Notes: generated from the letters alone by a model not told the origin. A stretch of DNA of 64,000 nt from Norana najaformis (GCA_964023275.1 OZ029927.1:18074539-18138538); one strand, 5' to 3'; shown: positions 41,893-52,679, counted from the first letter of the stretch. Numbers and translations are program-made.

Positions 41893-42480
41893 GCTTTCTC
41901 TCTCTTTCTTTACCTCTATAGCTCCAGTTCTCTGGTTCGCTCTCGCCTCTCTCCCTGTCTCGCCCTATCTCTTTCTCAATCTACCTCTGTCTGTCTCTAC
42001 CCCCTGTCTCTCATTCGCTCCCTCTATCGCTCTGTGTGTCTCTCTCCCTCTCTCTTTCCCTCTCTTCATCTCTCTCTTTATACCTCTATAGTTCTCGTTT
42101 TCTCTCTCCCTCTCTCTCGTCTCTCTCTCTGTCGTCCTTTCTCTTTCTCACTCTGCCTCTATCTCTCTCCCTATCTCTCTCCTTTGTTCTCTCTCTTTCT
42201 CTTTCCCCCTCTCTCTATCTCTCTACCTCTCTCTTTCCCTCTCTCCCTCTTTCATTATCTCTCTACCTCTCTCTTTCCCTCTCTCCCTCTTTCATTATCT
42301 CTCTACCTCTCTCTTTCCCTCTCTCCCTCTTTCATTATCTCTCTACCTCTATAGCTCTCGTTCTCTCTCACTTTACCTATATCTCTTTCCCTAGCTCCGA
42401 TCTCTCTCTCCCTCCCTCTCCCCCTCTCTGTGTGTCTCTTTCTCTCTTCTTCTACCTCTTTTTTCTTTCTCTCGTCACCG
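41735..42480. repeat. Pyrimidine tract with TCTA array
   Basis: About 20 perfect TCTA units (41815-41891) within CT-rich sequence. A block of about 44 bp (ATTATCTCTCTACCTCTCTC) is repeated three times near 42250-42350. Ser-Leu frames are artefacts. Confidence 0.9.
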
Positions 42481-42837
42481 TTGTCGCCATGTTGCCGCTC
42501 AGGACAACCGTTGCCAACTGCCGACATGATTCATATGCAGTTGACGGCAGCGGGACAACTGATCAATGTGGCATTTATATTACATGTATGATTTATCAGT
42601 TGATTCATTTATAAAATAAAAAACAAAATAATTCTGGTGACACAATAACTGCGCCACGCAAATTCATCATATGTAATGACGTAATATTGGTCTCTAGACA
42701 TTTATATTGCGCCCTTGCGCTACTCTTATAAATATGGACGTAATAGTGATACGAAATCTGTAAATAACGACACAAGACATTGATCCATGACGTTCCAAAG
42801 GCCTACGTCATGAGCCACCTGTCCTTTCTCCACTAGT

Positions 42838-43145
42838 TTCTATAGGCACTCTCTCTCTACCCTCTGTCTCTCATTCGCTCCCTCTATCGCTCTGTGTGTC
42901 TTTCTCCCTCTCTCTTTCCCTCTCTTCATCCCTCTCTCTCTCTCTCTACCTCTATAGTTTTTTCGTTTTCTCTCTCCCTCTCTCTCTACCCTCTGTCTCT
43001 CATTCGCTCCCTCTATCGCTCTGTGTGTCTCTCTCCCTCTCTCTTTCCCTCTCTTCATCTCTCTCTCTCTCTCTCTCTACCTCTATAGTTTTCGTTTTCT
43101 CTCTCCCTCTCTCTCGTCTCTCTCTCTCTCTCTGTCGCCCTTTCT
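42838..43145. repeat. Two tandem copies of a 130-bp pyrimidine block
   Basis: CCCTCTGTCTCTCATTCGCT up to the ATAGTTTTCG block occurs at 42858 and again at 42989. A third copy lies 850 bp away at about 42003-42110. Confidence 0.85.
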
Positions 43146-43149
43146 ATAT

Positions 43150-43552
43150 ATCCGATTTCTGTATTCGAACAGCCGACAACCAGAACACAGATCACGTGTA
43201 CAAATGTCTGAACAACTGCGCACCACGCTATCTTGTAGACAGCATCAGGCCACACTATCTGATGACCCCAACTGACTGCGACTGCGATCATCAAAGTCTG
43301 CGAGTGTATTTGTACCGGCAACTAAGACTAGAATGGGTGATCGGGCCTTTCGAGTTGCTGGTCCGCGCGCCTGGAACAGTCTTCTGGCATCCATTCGGGA
43401 GTCCAAAAGTGTCAACCTCTTTTTTAAAAAACAGCTGAAATTGTATTTGATGCATAACTCTTAGTTCTTGGGCCGACTTTTGACTTTGTAAAGAACCCTA
43501 GAAGTAGCCTGCTACTTACGATGCTATATAAATTGTCGTCATTGCATTACAT
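43150..43552 (+). mobile_element. LINE-E 3' end with polymerase C-terminus
   Basis: The first part reads DHVYKCLNNCAPRYLVD; after a frameshift in the GAATGGGTGATCGGGC region the frame continues RAFRVAGPRAWNSLLASIRE and ends at TAG near 43465. The 3' UTR has ACGATGCTATATAAATTGTC (43519). The frameshift and missing upstream part make it a dead copy. Confidence 0.82.
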
Positions 43553-43832
43553 ATCGGCTACGGTCCTCATCGAGGAATCAACTGCATGTCCCACTGTCTT
43601 CCACGAAGTTCGGCGAACGTTCCTTCACTGTCGCCGGACCCACTGCGTGGAACAGTCTTCCTGACCATGTGACGAATGCCCCATCCCTGGACGCATTCAA
43701 GTCACGACTCAAGACACATCTTTTTAAGATGTCTTATGACTGTAGTTGATTTTTGAACTCATGTACAGCGCCATTTTCTTCGGCCTCGGCTGTGCTACGG
43801 CGCTACATAAATTATCTTATTCTTATTATTGT
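43553..43832 (+). mobile_element. LINE-D 3' end
   Basis: The frame reads FTVAGPTAWNSLPDHVTNAP, then LKTHLFKMSYDCS and a stop at about 43749. GTACAGCGCCATTTTCTTCG, CGGCGCTACATAAATTATC and a TTATT tail follow. It abuts LINE-E, so the two were probably inserted one next to the other. Confidence 0.85.
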
Positions 43833-43914
43833 TCAGAAACATTCTGTTTGTTCGTGGTCTTGCTTGTCGGGTCTGAGGAGTTTCTACTGAAGCAACGCAG
43901 CAAACTTCATGATT

Positions 43915-44235
43915 GTAATTACCTTTGAAAATGACCTGATTTTCGACCTGATTTTTGTGCACCATCAGTGATGCCTCGTGCTTTAGACACAGAAAAGTTA
44001 AAGTTGTCCCTTACTAATCTAGTCTAGTGACTTTTATTGCGCCTTTATCATAATTCCCAATACACCATTCGATGGCCCCGTCAAGTGAAATTGCGATCAA
44101 AATCATAATCCATTGGCGATACCAGATCGAATACCTACAGGTCAGAGAAACTGATGCTGATGGAGTAGGATCTGTATCGGTCAGCGATCAGCAACTGTCT
44201 TAGGAGGCAGAGGTGAGGCACACGACGTCTTTCTA
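43915..44235. repeat. R6 and R7 repeat copies in series
   Basis: R6 (plus): GATTTTTGTGCACCATCAGT and GATGCCTCGTGCTTTAGACA at about 43945-44000. R7 (minus): TTTATTGCGCCTTTATCATA, GTGAAATTGCGATCAAAATC, ATCCATTGGCGATACCAGAT at 44030-44130. Confidence 0.6.
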
Positions 44236-44239
44236 TCTG

Positions 44240-44600
44240 TATCCAACGCCACAATGTCATTGCCTTTAGAAGAGTACTCTTCCGGGTGGTCTTTGGGACG
44301 AGACCTGATTTTCCGGTAATAGAGTTTCCGCTGCTTAATTTAATTTCCTCATTCCAGGTGGATTATTCTTACTTTGGGTAAAAAAGATACTCTCTGATAG
44401 TTTAATACCCCATCGCTTGTCGTCGCTGTACACCATCGACGCTACTTGGTCCAGGAACTCTGAACATCGTGTCATCTGTCGGCTCTACGTGTGTGCGTGA
44501 GCCCACCACTGGTGACTTTTCTACAGATCTGTGCATTGTTTCGCTTGCTGACGTAATTTCTATTCTTAATTACATTTAACACCATTTAGGCTAAATTTAA
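44240..44600. other. Unassigned sequence
   Basis: No gene or repeat recognised. Confidence 0.3.
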
Positions 44601-44604
44601 ATGT

Positions 44605-44800
44605 ACATATACATGTGTTTTTATAGCGACTGTATGGCTCATTTTTCAATGAATTCATCGGGTGGAATCCTTCACCACCGCTGCCCGTTTGAATGGGCGC
44701 CACACCATTTAAGGTCCCCATGTACAGACCGTGCTAGCCCGAGATTCAAATCTCTGAAATAAGCCACGACCGGGACTCGAACCGGAATCCTCACACTAGG
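44605..44800 (-). mobile_element. SINE S2 copy with well-kept box B
   Basis: S2 body (GGAATCCTTCACCACCGCTG, ACCATTTAAGGTCCCCATG, CTAGCCCGAGATTCAAATCT), then CCGGGACTCGAACCGGAATC, whose complement holds the box B GGTTCGAGTCC. The box A side is lost. Confidence 0.85.
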
Positions 44801-44804
44801 GTAG

Positions 44805-44855
44805 AATGCGCTTTTGTGAGGTATTTAAAAGGCGCTATGTCAATGTCTGGACTAG
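44805..44855 (+). mobile_element. Retroelement 3' end
   Basis: ATGCGCTTTTGTGAGGTATT, then AAAAGGCGCTATGTCAATGTC (about 44826): the shared module with one change. Confidence 0.5.
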
Positions 44856-45289
44856 GCCTACAAACTAATCAACCAACTAATAAAAATGACGACACATAGT
44901 TCGTTTTTAATCGAGCAATAGATGATAAAGTCTGCAGATTAAGGCTCCACTGTATTCAATAACTTCGTAAACATCTTTAAGTTGTTGTTCAATTGTGGTA
45001 GGGTCTTTATGTCTGTGCGGAGGAGTGTGCGTGCATCGGTTCTGTGTAAATAAGCGCCACCTATGATGTTGATACTATTTTTAGTGATCAGTTGTAGCTA
45101 GATGGCGACTCTATTGTCGAACTCCATAATATTCATACGCTTTAGTAATCAGCCTCTTTCAATCGACGCCGTTACATGTCGTCCTTTATGAAATCCTGTG
45201 GATTTTGACTACAATATGCATGCGTGTAAGTATGAATGAATGCACGTATATATATGCATACATATATACATACATACGTACATATACAC

Positions 45290-45412
45290 ATAAACTCCGC
45301 CACTGCCTTTAGTCGGGTGGTGCCAGTCCCAAGCCTGGATAAAGGAGGAGGGCGAAGTCAACGGCCTTTGATGCCATAAGATGTCGTTAAACTTTGGAAC
45401 TACTACTATATA
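45290..45412 (+). repeat. Dispersed repeat R5 copy
   Basis: AACTCCGCCACTGCCTTTAG, TCGGGTGGTGCCAGTCCCAA, GGATAAAGGAGGAGGGCGAA, ATAAGATGTCGTTAAAC. Best-kept copy together with 60417-60535. Confidence 0.8.
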
Positions 45413-45724
45413 CACATATGCATATATACATAGATAGGACCCTCTTCTTCAACGCTATCAATGAGTCTAACAGGGTTCCGATAAAGCGATCAAACCCCTT
45501 TGATGCTACGCAAGAATCGGTAAATCAAATTACTTCGATGATTCATGGAGCGCCAGTACATGTAATTGCGCAACGTCTCAAGACTAATGTCTAGTAACGG
45601 CAAACACTACAATGTGGCCAGAGCGCTGAGAGACACAGCATGATGGCACGGTTATTGTGGACCGTGGAGTCACATTTGTCTGGTTATCATATAGGCAAAA
45701 ATGTCTGTCGTTTATCACCCATCT

Positions 45725-45805
45725 GTAATTACCCAATTGTAATTGTAATAAACCATTTGTATAGCGCCTTTAGTTCTTTCAGTAGCGCTCTATACTTTAC
45801 TATCA
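45725..45805 (-). mobile_element. LINE-C-like 3' end
   Basis: Inverted ATTACA tail (AATTGTAATTGTAATA) and CATTTGTATAGCGCCTTTAG. No coding part remains. Confidence 0.55.
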
Positions 45806-45815
45806 ATCAGATGGG

Positions 45816-46094
45816 AAAAGGTGTCTTTAAACGCTCTAGAGAATCTAGTACTCTCCGCAGTACTCACAACAAATAATTTATGCTATGTATAAGTACTTTG
45901 GCCACATTTGTGTCTACAGTATACTAAAACCAGAGAGTACTCTCAATATATATATATAAATATATATAACTTGTAAATATAGTCAAAACCCACAGGGTTT
46001 CATAAAGGAAGTGTGGGCAATGTACTCATACATGGCATAAATTATTCGTTCTGATTGCTGAGGATAGTACTAGATTCTCTAGAGACACCTTTAT
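45816..46094. mobile_element. Foldback element with arms of about 90 bp
   Basis: The left arm (45816-45910) and the complement of the right arm (about 46005-46094) share AAAGGTGTC, TCTAGAGAATCTAGTACT, AATAATTTATG, CATGTAT/CTATGTAT and GTACnTTG blocks in the same order, about 80 percent by eye. The centre is AT-rich, with GAGAGTACTCTC at 45933. No coding capacity; MITE or foldback type. Confidence 0.75.
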
Positions 46095-46110
46095 ATATTT
46101 ATATATATAT

Positions 46111-46112
<2 letters not shown>

Positions 46113-46165
<53 letters not shown>
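46113..46165. repeat. GA dinucleotide repeat
   Basis: About 25 GA units, close to the right end of the foldback element. Confidence 0.92.
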
Positions 46166-46166
<1 letters not shown>

Positions 46167-46459
46167 TGAAAGAGAGATAATGACATTGGATTTCTTCAAC
46201 ATGCTTAGGGAATGTAACTCTGTCTTGTGACTTCAGAAAATACTTTCAATAATATATTTATAGCCTACACTTGTATATGACTTCTACAACTCATCAATAT
46301 ATGACGTATTCATAAAAAGAAATTCCGGGTAAGTTGTTCACAAAATGAGATCTCGAATATATATATATATATATACATATATATCTATATATTCTATGTG
46401 AGTATTCCTGGCTGTGCATGACTTACGCTGCCTGCAGTACCTTGATCGATATCCTATAA

Positions 46460-46780
46460 AAGACGCGTTTATTAGGTTTTCCGACGACGAATTACTAGGC
46501 CTAAATGTTTACCACGATATTTGAATGCGTCCGAGCGGAGTGATATGCCACGGTATGCGACTGGAAACCGTGAGAAAATAGTTCCCATGATGCGGCCTGT
46601 CGCCACAAAAGATCCTCCAGTGAATCTACGAACTGCGTTCGACGATAATGCCCAGCATTCTAATGTCAAATGTGTCACCGGATGTTCATTCATCGTATTT
46701 CCGGTGTTACGACGGACGCCTCTCAACGCACCAGTCCTTCACCAGAGGTCTTTTCGTGTTCCTCTGTCTACTTGACCTTT
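46460..46780. other. Open frames on both strands, unassigned
   Basis: Plus 46521-46775 and minus 46726-46472 are both open for 84 codons with normal composition. Neither shows a domain, and two overlapping genes are unlikely. One of them could be an exon. Confidence 0.25.
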
Positions 46781-46803
46781 CTCTTCTCTAACTCGGTTCT
46801 GTT

Positions 46804-47065
46804 ATCGTAATTGTAATCGTAATCTCGAGATGTCTACAGCGCCCAACGAAAACCAAGTCGCGGGAGCCAGCCTATTCACAGGCGCTCAGTCAAAACAAAA
46901 TCGATAGGCAGGAAGGGTTCGGTTCTAGGTCAATATCCAGGAGTCAGGCAGTCAGACAGTCGGACGGCTACGGTGGATGGTGTTTGGGATTGAAACGAGA
47001 AGAGAGATAAGGGGAAGAGGAAGAATCAGGATAAGATTTTTGGAAAAGAAATGTTTTCAGTTTTG
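46804..47065 (-). mobile_element. LINE-A 3' fragment
   Basis: AATTGTAATCGTAATCTCGA, GTCTACAGCGCCCAACGAAA, AGGCGCTCAGTCAAAACAAA, GGATGGTGTTTGGGATTGAA and TTTTTGGAAAAGAAATGTTTTC. Reaches the end of the former reading frame. Confidence 0.88.
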
Positions 47066-47094
47066 AGCGAACCTTCCAGTCTAGACTAGACTAG

Positions 47095-47255
47095 GCGTTT
47101 ATTGAACACCAAAAAAGAGAAACAATTGAGGAAAAAGTCACTAATGGGCATCCAAAGGTCAGACCAAAAAGACAATAAGTCCAGCTAACCGGGTCACCTA
47201 ATTTCTTGGACAAATTTTAAGAGAGTACATTTAACATGTTACACGTTTCATCAGT
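47095..47255 (+). repeat. Dispersed repeat R8 copy
   Basis: ATTGAACACC, GGGCATCCAAAGGTCAGACC, AATAAGACAAnAnnnGTCCA-like and GGGTCACCTAAT blocks match 62750-62870 in order. The family is otherwise unknown to me. Confidence 0.6.
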
Positions 47256-47424
47256 TTTTTGCCATGTATTTGCAGTGTTACGTTAAAAAATTTTACAAAA
47301 CCCCCTCCCCAAAGTGGCAAACAATTAACACTAAAATTAATTACATTGTACAACAGATCATTTAATTAGTGTAACAAACTAAGACTCTCACCGCGTCTTC
47401 CTCGCCACGTCACTCTTACCTTCC

Positions 47425-47700
47425 CCCTCTCTCTCTCTGTCTCTGTCTCTCTATCTCACTCACTCTCTCTCTCTCTCTCTCTCTGTATCTCTATCTCACT
47501 CACTCTCTGTCTCTCTCTGTCTCTCTGTCTGTCTCTGTCTGTCTCTCTCACTCTCTCTCACTCTCACTCTCTCTCACTCTCTCTCTCTCTGTGTCTCTCT
47601 CTGTGTCTCTCTCTGTGTCTCTCTCTGTCTCTCTCTCACTCTCTCTGTCTCTCACTGTCTCTCACTCTCACTCTCTCTCTCTCTCTCTCTCTCTCTATCA
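47425..47700. repeat. CT-rich tract (TCTC, TGTC, ACTC units)
   Basis: CT dinucleotides with regular CTGT and CACT interruptions. Ser-Leu-Ser-Val frames are artefacts. Confidence 0.88.
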
Positions 47701-47874
47701 TGGTTTGTCCTTCTACTCTGAATTCCCTTCCCAGTTTTTCCTTTGCTTCCTATGGTTTCGGTTCACTACGTGGCCTTTTCTCTCTTCCTCTATTTTATGC
47801 AGCAAATCGCAACGAATTGCATTTTCAAACCGCAGACACGACTAGTATTCACCCAGATTTGTTAATTTGTTATT

Positions 47875-48235
47875 CACGTGGCGCTATATAATCTCATTTC
47901 GTGTCCGGCAAAGCGGGCACTGCGGCAAGAGCAAGAATGGACACACGTGTATATTAACCGGCATTAAAGGACAACTAATATCTTCCTGTGTATTATGGAT
48001 CGACCAATGGCGTGATTGATTGAGTGATTTCCGATAGACGGATTGACGTTTTGATGAAAGACCAGGATGCCTATCTTTCCACATATCCTGAAATGTGGTT
48101 CCTTCATTTCGTTCGTTCATCCGTCGTTCCATTTGATGTAAATTCATCCGCTTGTCCGTCGATCCGCACAGCTGCCAGTGTGTCCCGGATGTAAAAGGTG
48201 ACAGATGAAACGCTACAGTATGCGGTAGCACGACG
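47875..48235. other. Unassigned sequence
   Basis: Begins at GTGGCGCTATATAATCTC, a possible retroelement end. A minus-strand frame of 115 codons (48231-47884) shows no recognised domain and I give it little weight. Confidence 0.3.
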
Positions 48236-48237
48236 TT

Positions 48238-48478
48238 CCAACGGCGCTTAATATAGCGATCGTTTCAGGAACATATCCCACAGTTCTTCATGGTCCTCTA
48301 CCCAATGCATTAGGGACTTGCCACTCATCTTCAAACTGACGTCGGAACCAAATTATACGGGTAGGCGACAGAGGCAATCGTGCGTGAACAGCTTTCCTTA
48401 ATTACACGCCATCCACGAATCAGGCTTCAAACCTGCGACCGCAGGGAAAATTGTCTGACCATCGCAGAGTTTATCTCG
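48238..48478 (-). mobile_element. SINE S4 copy
   Basis: On the minus strand: box A-like GATGGTCAGAC (about 48467), box B-like CAGGTTTGAAGCC (about 48435), then TATAATTTGGTTCCGACGTC and GGCAAGTCCCTAATGCATTG, the S4 body, ending at GCTATATTAAGCGCC. Confidence 0.7.
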
Positions 48479-48589
48479 GGACATGATGATGACGGTTCAG
48501 AGGTCGTTAAGAGGAATTGACTGATACGACGAAATACAAAACAATAGAATAAAAAACAGAACAATACAATAAAAACAATTTAACATAAT

Positions 48590-48900
48590 TCAATGCAATA
48601 TAATACTACACTATACTGTACTAATCTGTACTATACTATACAAGACTATGCTATACTGTATTATACTACACTATCTATACTATGCTATACTGTACTATAT
48701 TATACATATACTATACTGTATTATACTACAAATACTATGCTATACTATGCTATAATATATTGTACTATTCTATACATAGGGTATGCTAAACTATAACCTA
48801 CTCTACTATGCTATACGTATACTATAATATGCTATGCTATACTATACTTTATTATAATATACAATACAATACAATGCAATACAATGAAATGCAATACAGC
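48590..48900. repeat. CTATA/CTATG pentanucleotide array, first
   Basis: ACTAT, GCTAT, ACTGT and similar 5-bp units with drift, ending in AATAC/AATGC units. Confidence 0.88.
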
Positions 48901-48904
48901 ACAG

Positions 48905-49330
48905 TGTCATACCACATAATGCAGCAACAAAAAATTACAGTTCCGACAAGGCAGACACTCATTTCCTCTTCGAACGGTCGTGTGTTTGCAATGGACATTA
49001 ATGACACAGTCAATTCTGGCTCAATTTGGTCATCCTGTGTGCAGTAGACCGTGTCGTCTAATTCCTGGCTTCACTCAATATAGTCACGCACCGCTGAATC
49101 GTGACAGCAGCAATCTCTATGAGTTAGCAACTTGCCCAGAGTGCTTTAAAGTATTCCTTACGGCAGTTTCGAAGTCACGGATTCGTAGCTGATGAACTGG
49201 AAAGGCCCTGGCATCAGTGTTTCAAAACGATCAACTAAGTCACGCAGTTCTACACTGTTGCTGAACGCTCGCAGACATAAACTGTCTGATGTCATCACGT
49301 TTTATGTTGCCTGCCGCAAGACACGAATCT
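48905..49330. other. Unassigned sequence
   Basis: Ordinary-complexity DNA preceding a retroelement end. No gene supported. Confidence 0.3.
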
Positions 49331-49430
49331 TATTTCAAAAGGCCACAGTAGTGTTCGACTACAGGCCACAGTTACTACATTTAAAAATAGCCCTTTTAAG
49401 AGGTCCTAAAAGGCGCTATATAGATATACA
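49330..49430 (+). mobile_element. Retroelement 3' end leading into the 22-bp array
   Basis: CTTTTAAGAGGTCCTAAAAG, then GCGCTATATAGATATACAG (49411), and the array starts immediately. Confidence 0.6.
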
Positions 49431-50032
49431 GATACATAAGCACACATACACAGATACATAGACACATACACAGATACATAGACACATACACAGATACATA
49501 AACACACATACACAGATACATAACACACATACACAGATACATAAACACGCATACACAGATACATAAACGCACATACACAGATACATAAACACACATACAC
49601 AGATACATAAACATACATACACAGATACATAAACGCACATACACAGATACATAAACACACATACACAGATACATAAACATACATACACAGATACATAAAA
49701 CACATATACAAATACATAAGCACACATACACAGATACATAAACACACATACACAGATACATAAACACGCATACACAGATACATAAACACACATACATAGA
49801 TACATAAACACACATACACAGATACATAAACACACATACACAGATACATAAAACACATATACAAATACATAAACACAGATACATAAACATACATACACAG
49901 ATACATAAACACGCATACACAGATACATAAACACACATACATAGATACATAAACACACATACACAGATACATAAACACACATACACAGATACATAAACAC
50001 ACATACACAGATACATAAACACACATACACAT
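49425..50032. repeat. 22-bp minisatellite, about 27 copies
   Basis: The unit is made of ACACATACAC and AGATACATAA blocks. Variants (CGCA, TACA, AAACACATAT) are spread in a pattern that suggests block duplications. The unit has no stop in minus frames, giving three long Cys-Val-Tyr frames that are not genes. Confidence 0.92.
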
Positions 50033-50039
50033 ACTTTTG

Positions 50040-50885
50040 TTACCAGACATATGATGTCTAAGGAAGCTAGCCAACGTCATTGTTTACAGATAGTACTTAA
50101 ACGATATCATCCGAATAACAAAAGTCGGCATTTTTTGCAATACTTATTTCACTCTTGACTGAATCACCTCCGACTGAATAAACCAACGAGGCTTAAAGTA
50201 CGTGTATCAGGTCGCGCTGCGGAGTCTGGTATAAGTTAATCGTATACCGACGCAGCAGAAATAATGGATCAGCAGCTGTTCCTTGGCCGATATCGTCCCA
50301 TCTCGGGCATCGAACAGCTATCAATCCATGGCACCGATTAAGATCCAGACCAGCGCTATCAAAAATCTGCATAATTCAGAAATAACGGAATACACATCGT
50401 TCGATAGAGTACCGTGACTGAACCCTCTCTCTATGCATAAATCGAGCCAGCTAAATCGTGGATATTTTCGGCTGAACTGCTGGCTTAAACAACGGTTGCT
50501 TCTGATTAAGAACCAATATAGATATCACTATAAAGAGCCCTATGCATAGACAAACAGGCGTAGACGAGAATACACAGAGGTATGCTCATACATACACATT
50601 GTTTGAAGCAGACGATGGACAATATTCCGAGCGTTCTGACGGATTTATGGATTAGTAAACACGCAGTTATTCTGAAACCGGTTTAACAAAACGTATTGAC
50701 CTATATCTCAGATCGAGCCTAGACTCATAAATAATTAAATAAGCCTTTCCCAATTAGCATCAGTTGATTATGCGTCCTAATATCGCGGAAACAACAATAG
50801 ATAGCTTCTGTGAATCGGGCCGGTTTAACAGACACTGCGATGCTAAATTTAACCATGACGTCAGCTTGACCTGCAGCATAGCCGT
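50040..50885. other. Unassigned sequence
   Basis: About 850 bp of non-repetitive DNA with short overlapping frames on both strands near 50760-50990 that run into the SINE. No supported gene. Confidence 0.3.
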
Positions 50886-50889
50886 CAGC

Positions 50890-51035
50890 ATGTGGGGCAT
50901 GGTAGCATATTGGATAGAGCGCTCGGCTTGTAACGCAGAGAGTACGGGTTCGAGCCTCCACTGAGGCTGTTTCTGTGTAGGGATCTCGAGCAAGTCCTTC
51001 GCTCACAATTTTTCTGCGCCATCGATTATTATTAT
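50890..51035 (+). mobile_element. SINE S3, tRNA-derived
   Basis: Box A TAGCATATTGG (50903) and box B GGGTTCGAGCC (50946) with GATAGAGCGCTCGGCTTGTA between, then the body TTCTGTGTAGGGATCTCGAG and AAGTCCTTCGCTCACAA, with an ATT tail. It pairs with the inverted copy at 51060. Confidence 0.85.
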
Positions 51036-51054
51036 TATATTTTGCATTTATTAC

Positions 51055-51216
51055 GCGGGCAAGATAAGTGAACCTGGATCTGAGGCACGAGGCAATTGTG
51101 AGTGAAGGACTTGATGAAGGTCCCTCCTATACAGTAACCGTCTAAGGGGAGGCTCGAACCCGTACTCTCCGCGTTACAGGGCAGCGCTCTATCGAATCGG
51201 CTATCGTGCCCCACTG
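51055..51216 (-). mobile_element. SINE S3, inverted copy
   Basis: Complement of box B (GGCTCGAACCCGTACTCTCC at 51153) and of box A, with a body that is longer and more diverged than the neighbour's. Tail-to-tail with 50890-51035, spacer about 20-30 bp. Confidence 0.83.
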
Positions 51217-51429
51217 CTGCTTAGTCATTACATGTAGATAGTGGCGCTTAACAAATGCAGAAATAAGAAATAATAACCTATTTTGCGGCTTCGACTTACT
51301 TAAAACTGTACAGTAGCACAAGAGACAGTACGACATCCATCTTAGTCTGAATACAGTTCTTATTACTGGTCAGCTGGGAAAACTGACCTACTCCTGCAGC
51401 CTGCAGCCTACAAGTATTTGCATAGCTAT

Positions 51430-51960
51430 TTGTATTTTACAGGCCAATTTATTGAACAAGAAGAAAGAAGCAACAACCAGGTAAAGACATTTGGTGTCCA
51501 ACAGCAAATTCTAAGGGAACCGGTGGTTTCGCTGTTACGACCCTCAATTTCCACGTGTAGCAATGTGGCAATATCTATCTCCATGCATGATTCCAAACAT
51601 AACGTCATCGTCTCTGTTTGGAACTCCTTGTTGGGTATTGCCCCCTCTTACTTGAGGGAGCTTTGCCTACCTGTCCGGTCCAATTTGGGACGTGCTTCTC
51701 TTCGCTCCGCTGCTAGTTGTAATCTACTAGTACCTCGCACTCGCACCTCGACCATGCAGCGTCGTGCTTTCTCTGTTGCTGGCCCAACCCTCTGGAATGG
51801 ACTTCCTGTTACTCTACGTCTTCTGCCCCGGGATTTTACTTCTATCTTCTATTCTTCTCTTAAGACTGTTCTCTTTCGCCGAGGTTGGTTTGGGAGCGCT
51901 TCTGAGTAGTTTTCTTGAAGGGGCGCTATATAAGTGTTCTGTATAAATAAATAAATAAAA
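51430..51960 (+). mobile_element. LINE-B 3' end with polymerase C-terminus
   Basis: From about 51612 the frame reads VWNSLLGIAPSYLRELCLPV, then RASLRSAASCNLLVPRTR, RRAFSVAGPTLWNGLP and LKTVLFRRGW, ending at TAG 51907. This is the C-terminus of a CR1/L2-like polymerase. The 3' UTR is very short: GGGCGCTATATAAGTGTTC then AAATA units. Upstream coding sequence is missing. The longest LINE C-terminus outside the receptor intron apart from LINE-A at 61053. Confidence 0.88.
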
Positions 51961-51999
51961 TATAAATAATAGAAAAGCAAATACAGCTCCCTATATTAT

Positions 52000-52118
52000 A
52001 ATAAACTCCCCAACAGCAGTGTTCCGGTGGTTCCACTCCGAAGCCTGGATAAAGGAGGAAGGCGATGCCAATCAACTTCGCTATGACGCAGCGTCGTTAA
52101 ACAGAAACGACAATAACG
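52000..52118 (+). repeat. Dispersed repeat R5 copy
   Basis: AACTCCCCAACAGCAGTGTT, GGATAAAGGAGGAAGGCGAT and GCAGCGTCGTTAAACAGAAA. Diverged at the left end. Confidence 0.7.
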
Positions 52119-52269
52119 ACTACATATTTGATAATAAAGAGACAATTTGTGTCGGCCTCCAGACCTAGACTGAAACTCATCTCTTCCTGCATGCATCGAC
52201 TCATTTCCTCTGTAAACTATTTCCATGTCATTCTCGGAATCCCCTCTTGGTTTTCGATCGACTCAACAT

Positions 52270-52668
52270 GAATTTGGCTTTATACCATACTGCACTATAC
52301 TAACTGTACTATACCATAAATATACTCTGTAATACTATACAGCATACTATACTCTACTCTACTCTATTCTACCATACTGTACTATACTGTATTGTATTTA
52401 CTATATTAAACTATACTATGCTATACTATACTGTACTGTATGTACTATACTATGCTATAATATACTGTATACTATTCTATACTGAATACTATACCATATA
52501 TTATATTATCTTATCCTATGCTATCCTATGCTATCTATGCTATACTATACTATACCATGCATATACTATCCTATCCAATCCTATACTATACTATGCCATG
52601 CATATACTATACTATACTATGCTATGCTATAATATACTATACTATGCTATGCTATACTATACAAAATC
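52270..52668. repeat. CTATA/CTATG pentanucleotide array, second
   Basis: Same unit type as 48590-48900 (ACTAT, GCTAT, ACTGT, CCTAT). The two arrays are 3.4 kb apart and may be related by duplication. Confidence 0.88.
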
Positions 52669-52679
52669 ACGCTGATTTT

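Noticed and set aside
42036-42614. 192-codon Ser-Leu frame
   Set aside because: Translation of a CT-rich tract.
46472-46775. Overlapping 84-codon frames on both strands
   Set aside because: Neither has a domain or splice context; kept only as an unassigned region.
49396-50080. Three overlapping minus-strand frames of over 200 codons rich in Cys, Val and Tyr
   Set aside because: Translations of a 22-bp minisatellite in each frame; no signal peptide-plus-domain layout and no coding flanks.
50890-50965. A possible tRNA gene on the plus strand
   Set aside because: Same reasoning: repeated three to four times with a common downstream body (S3).
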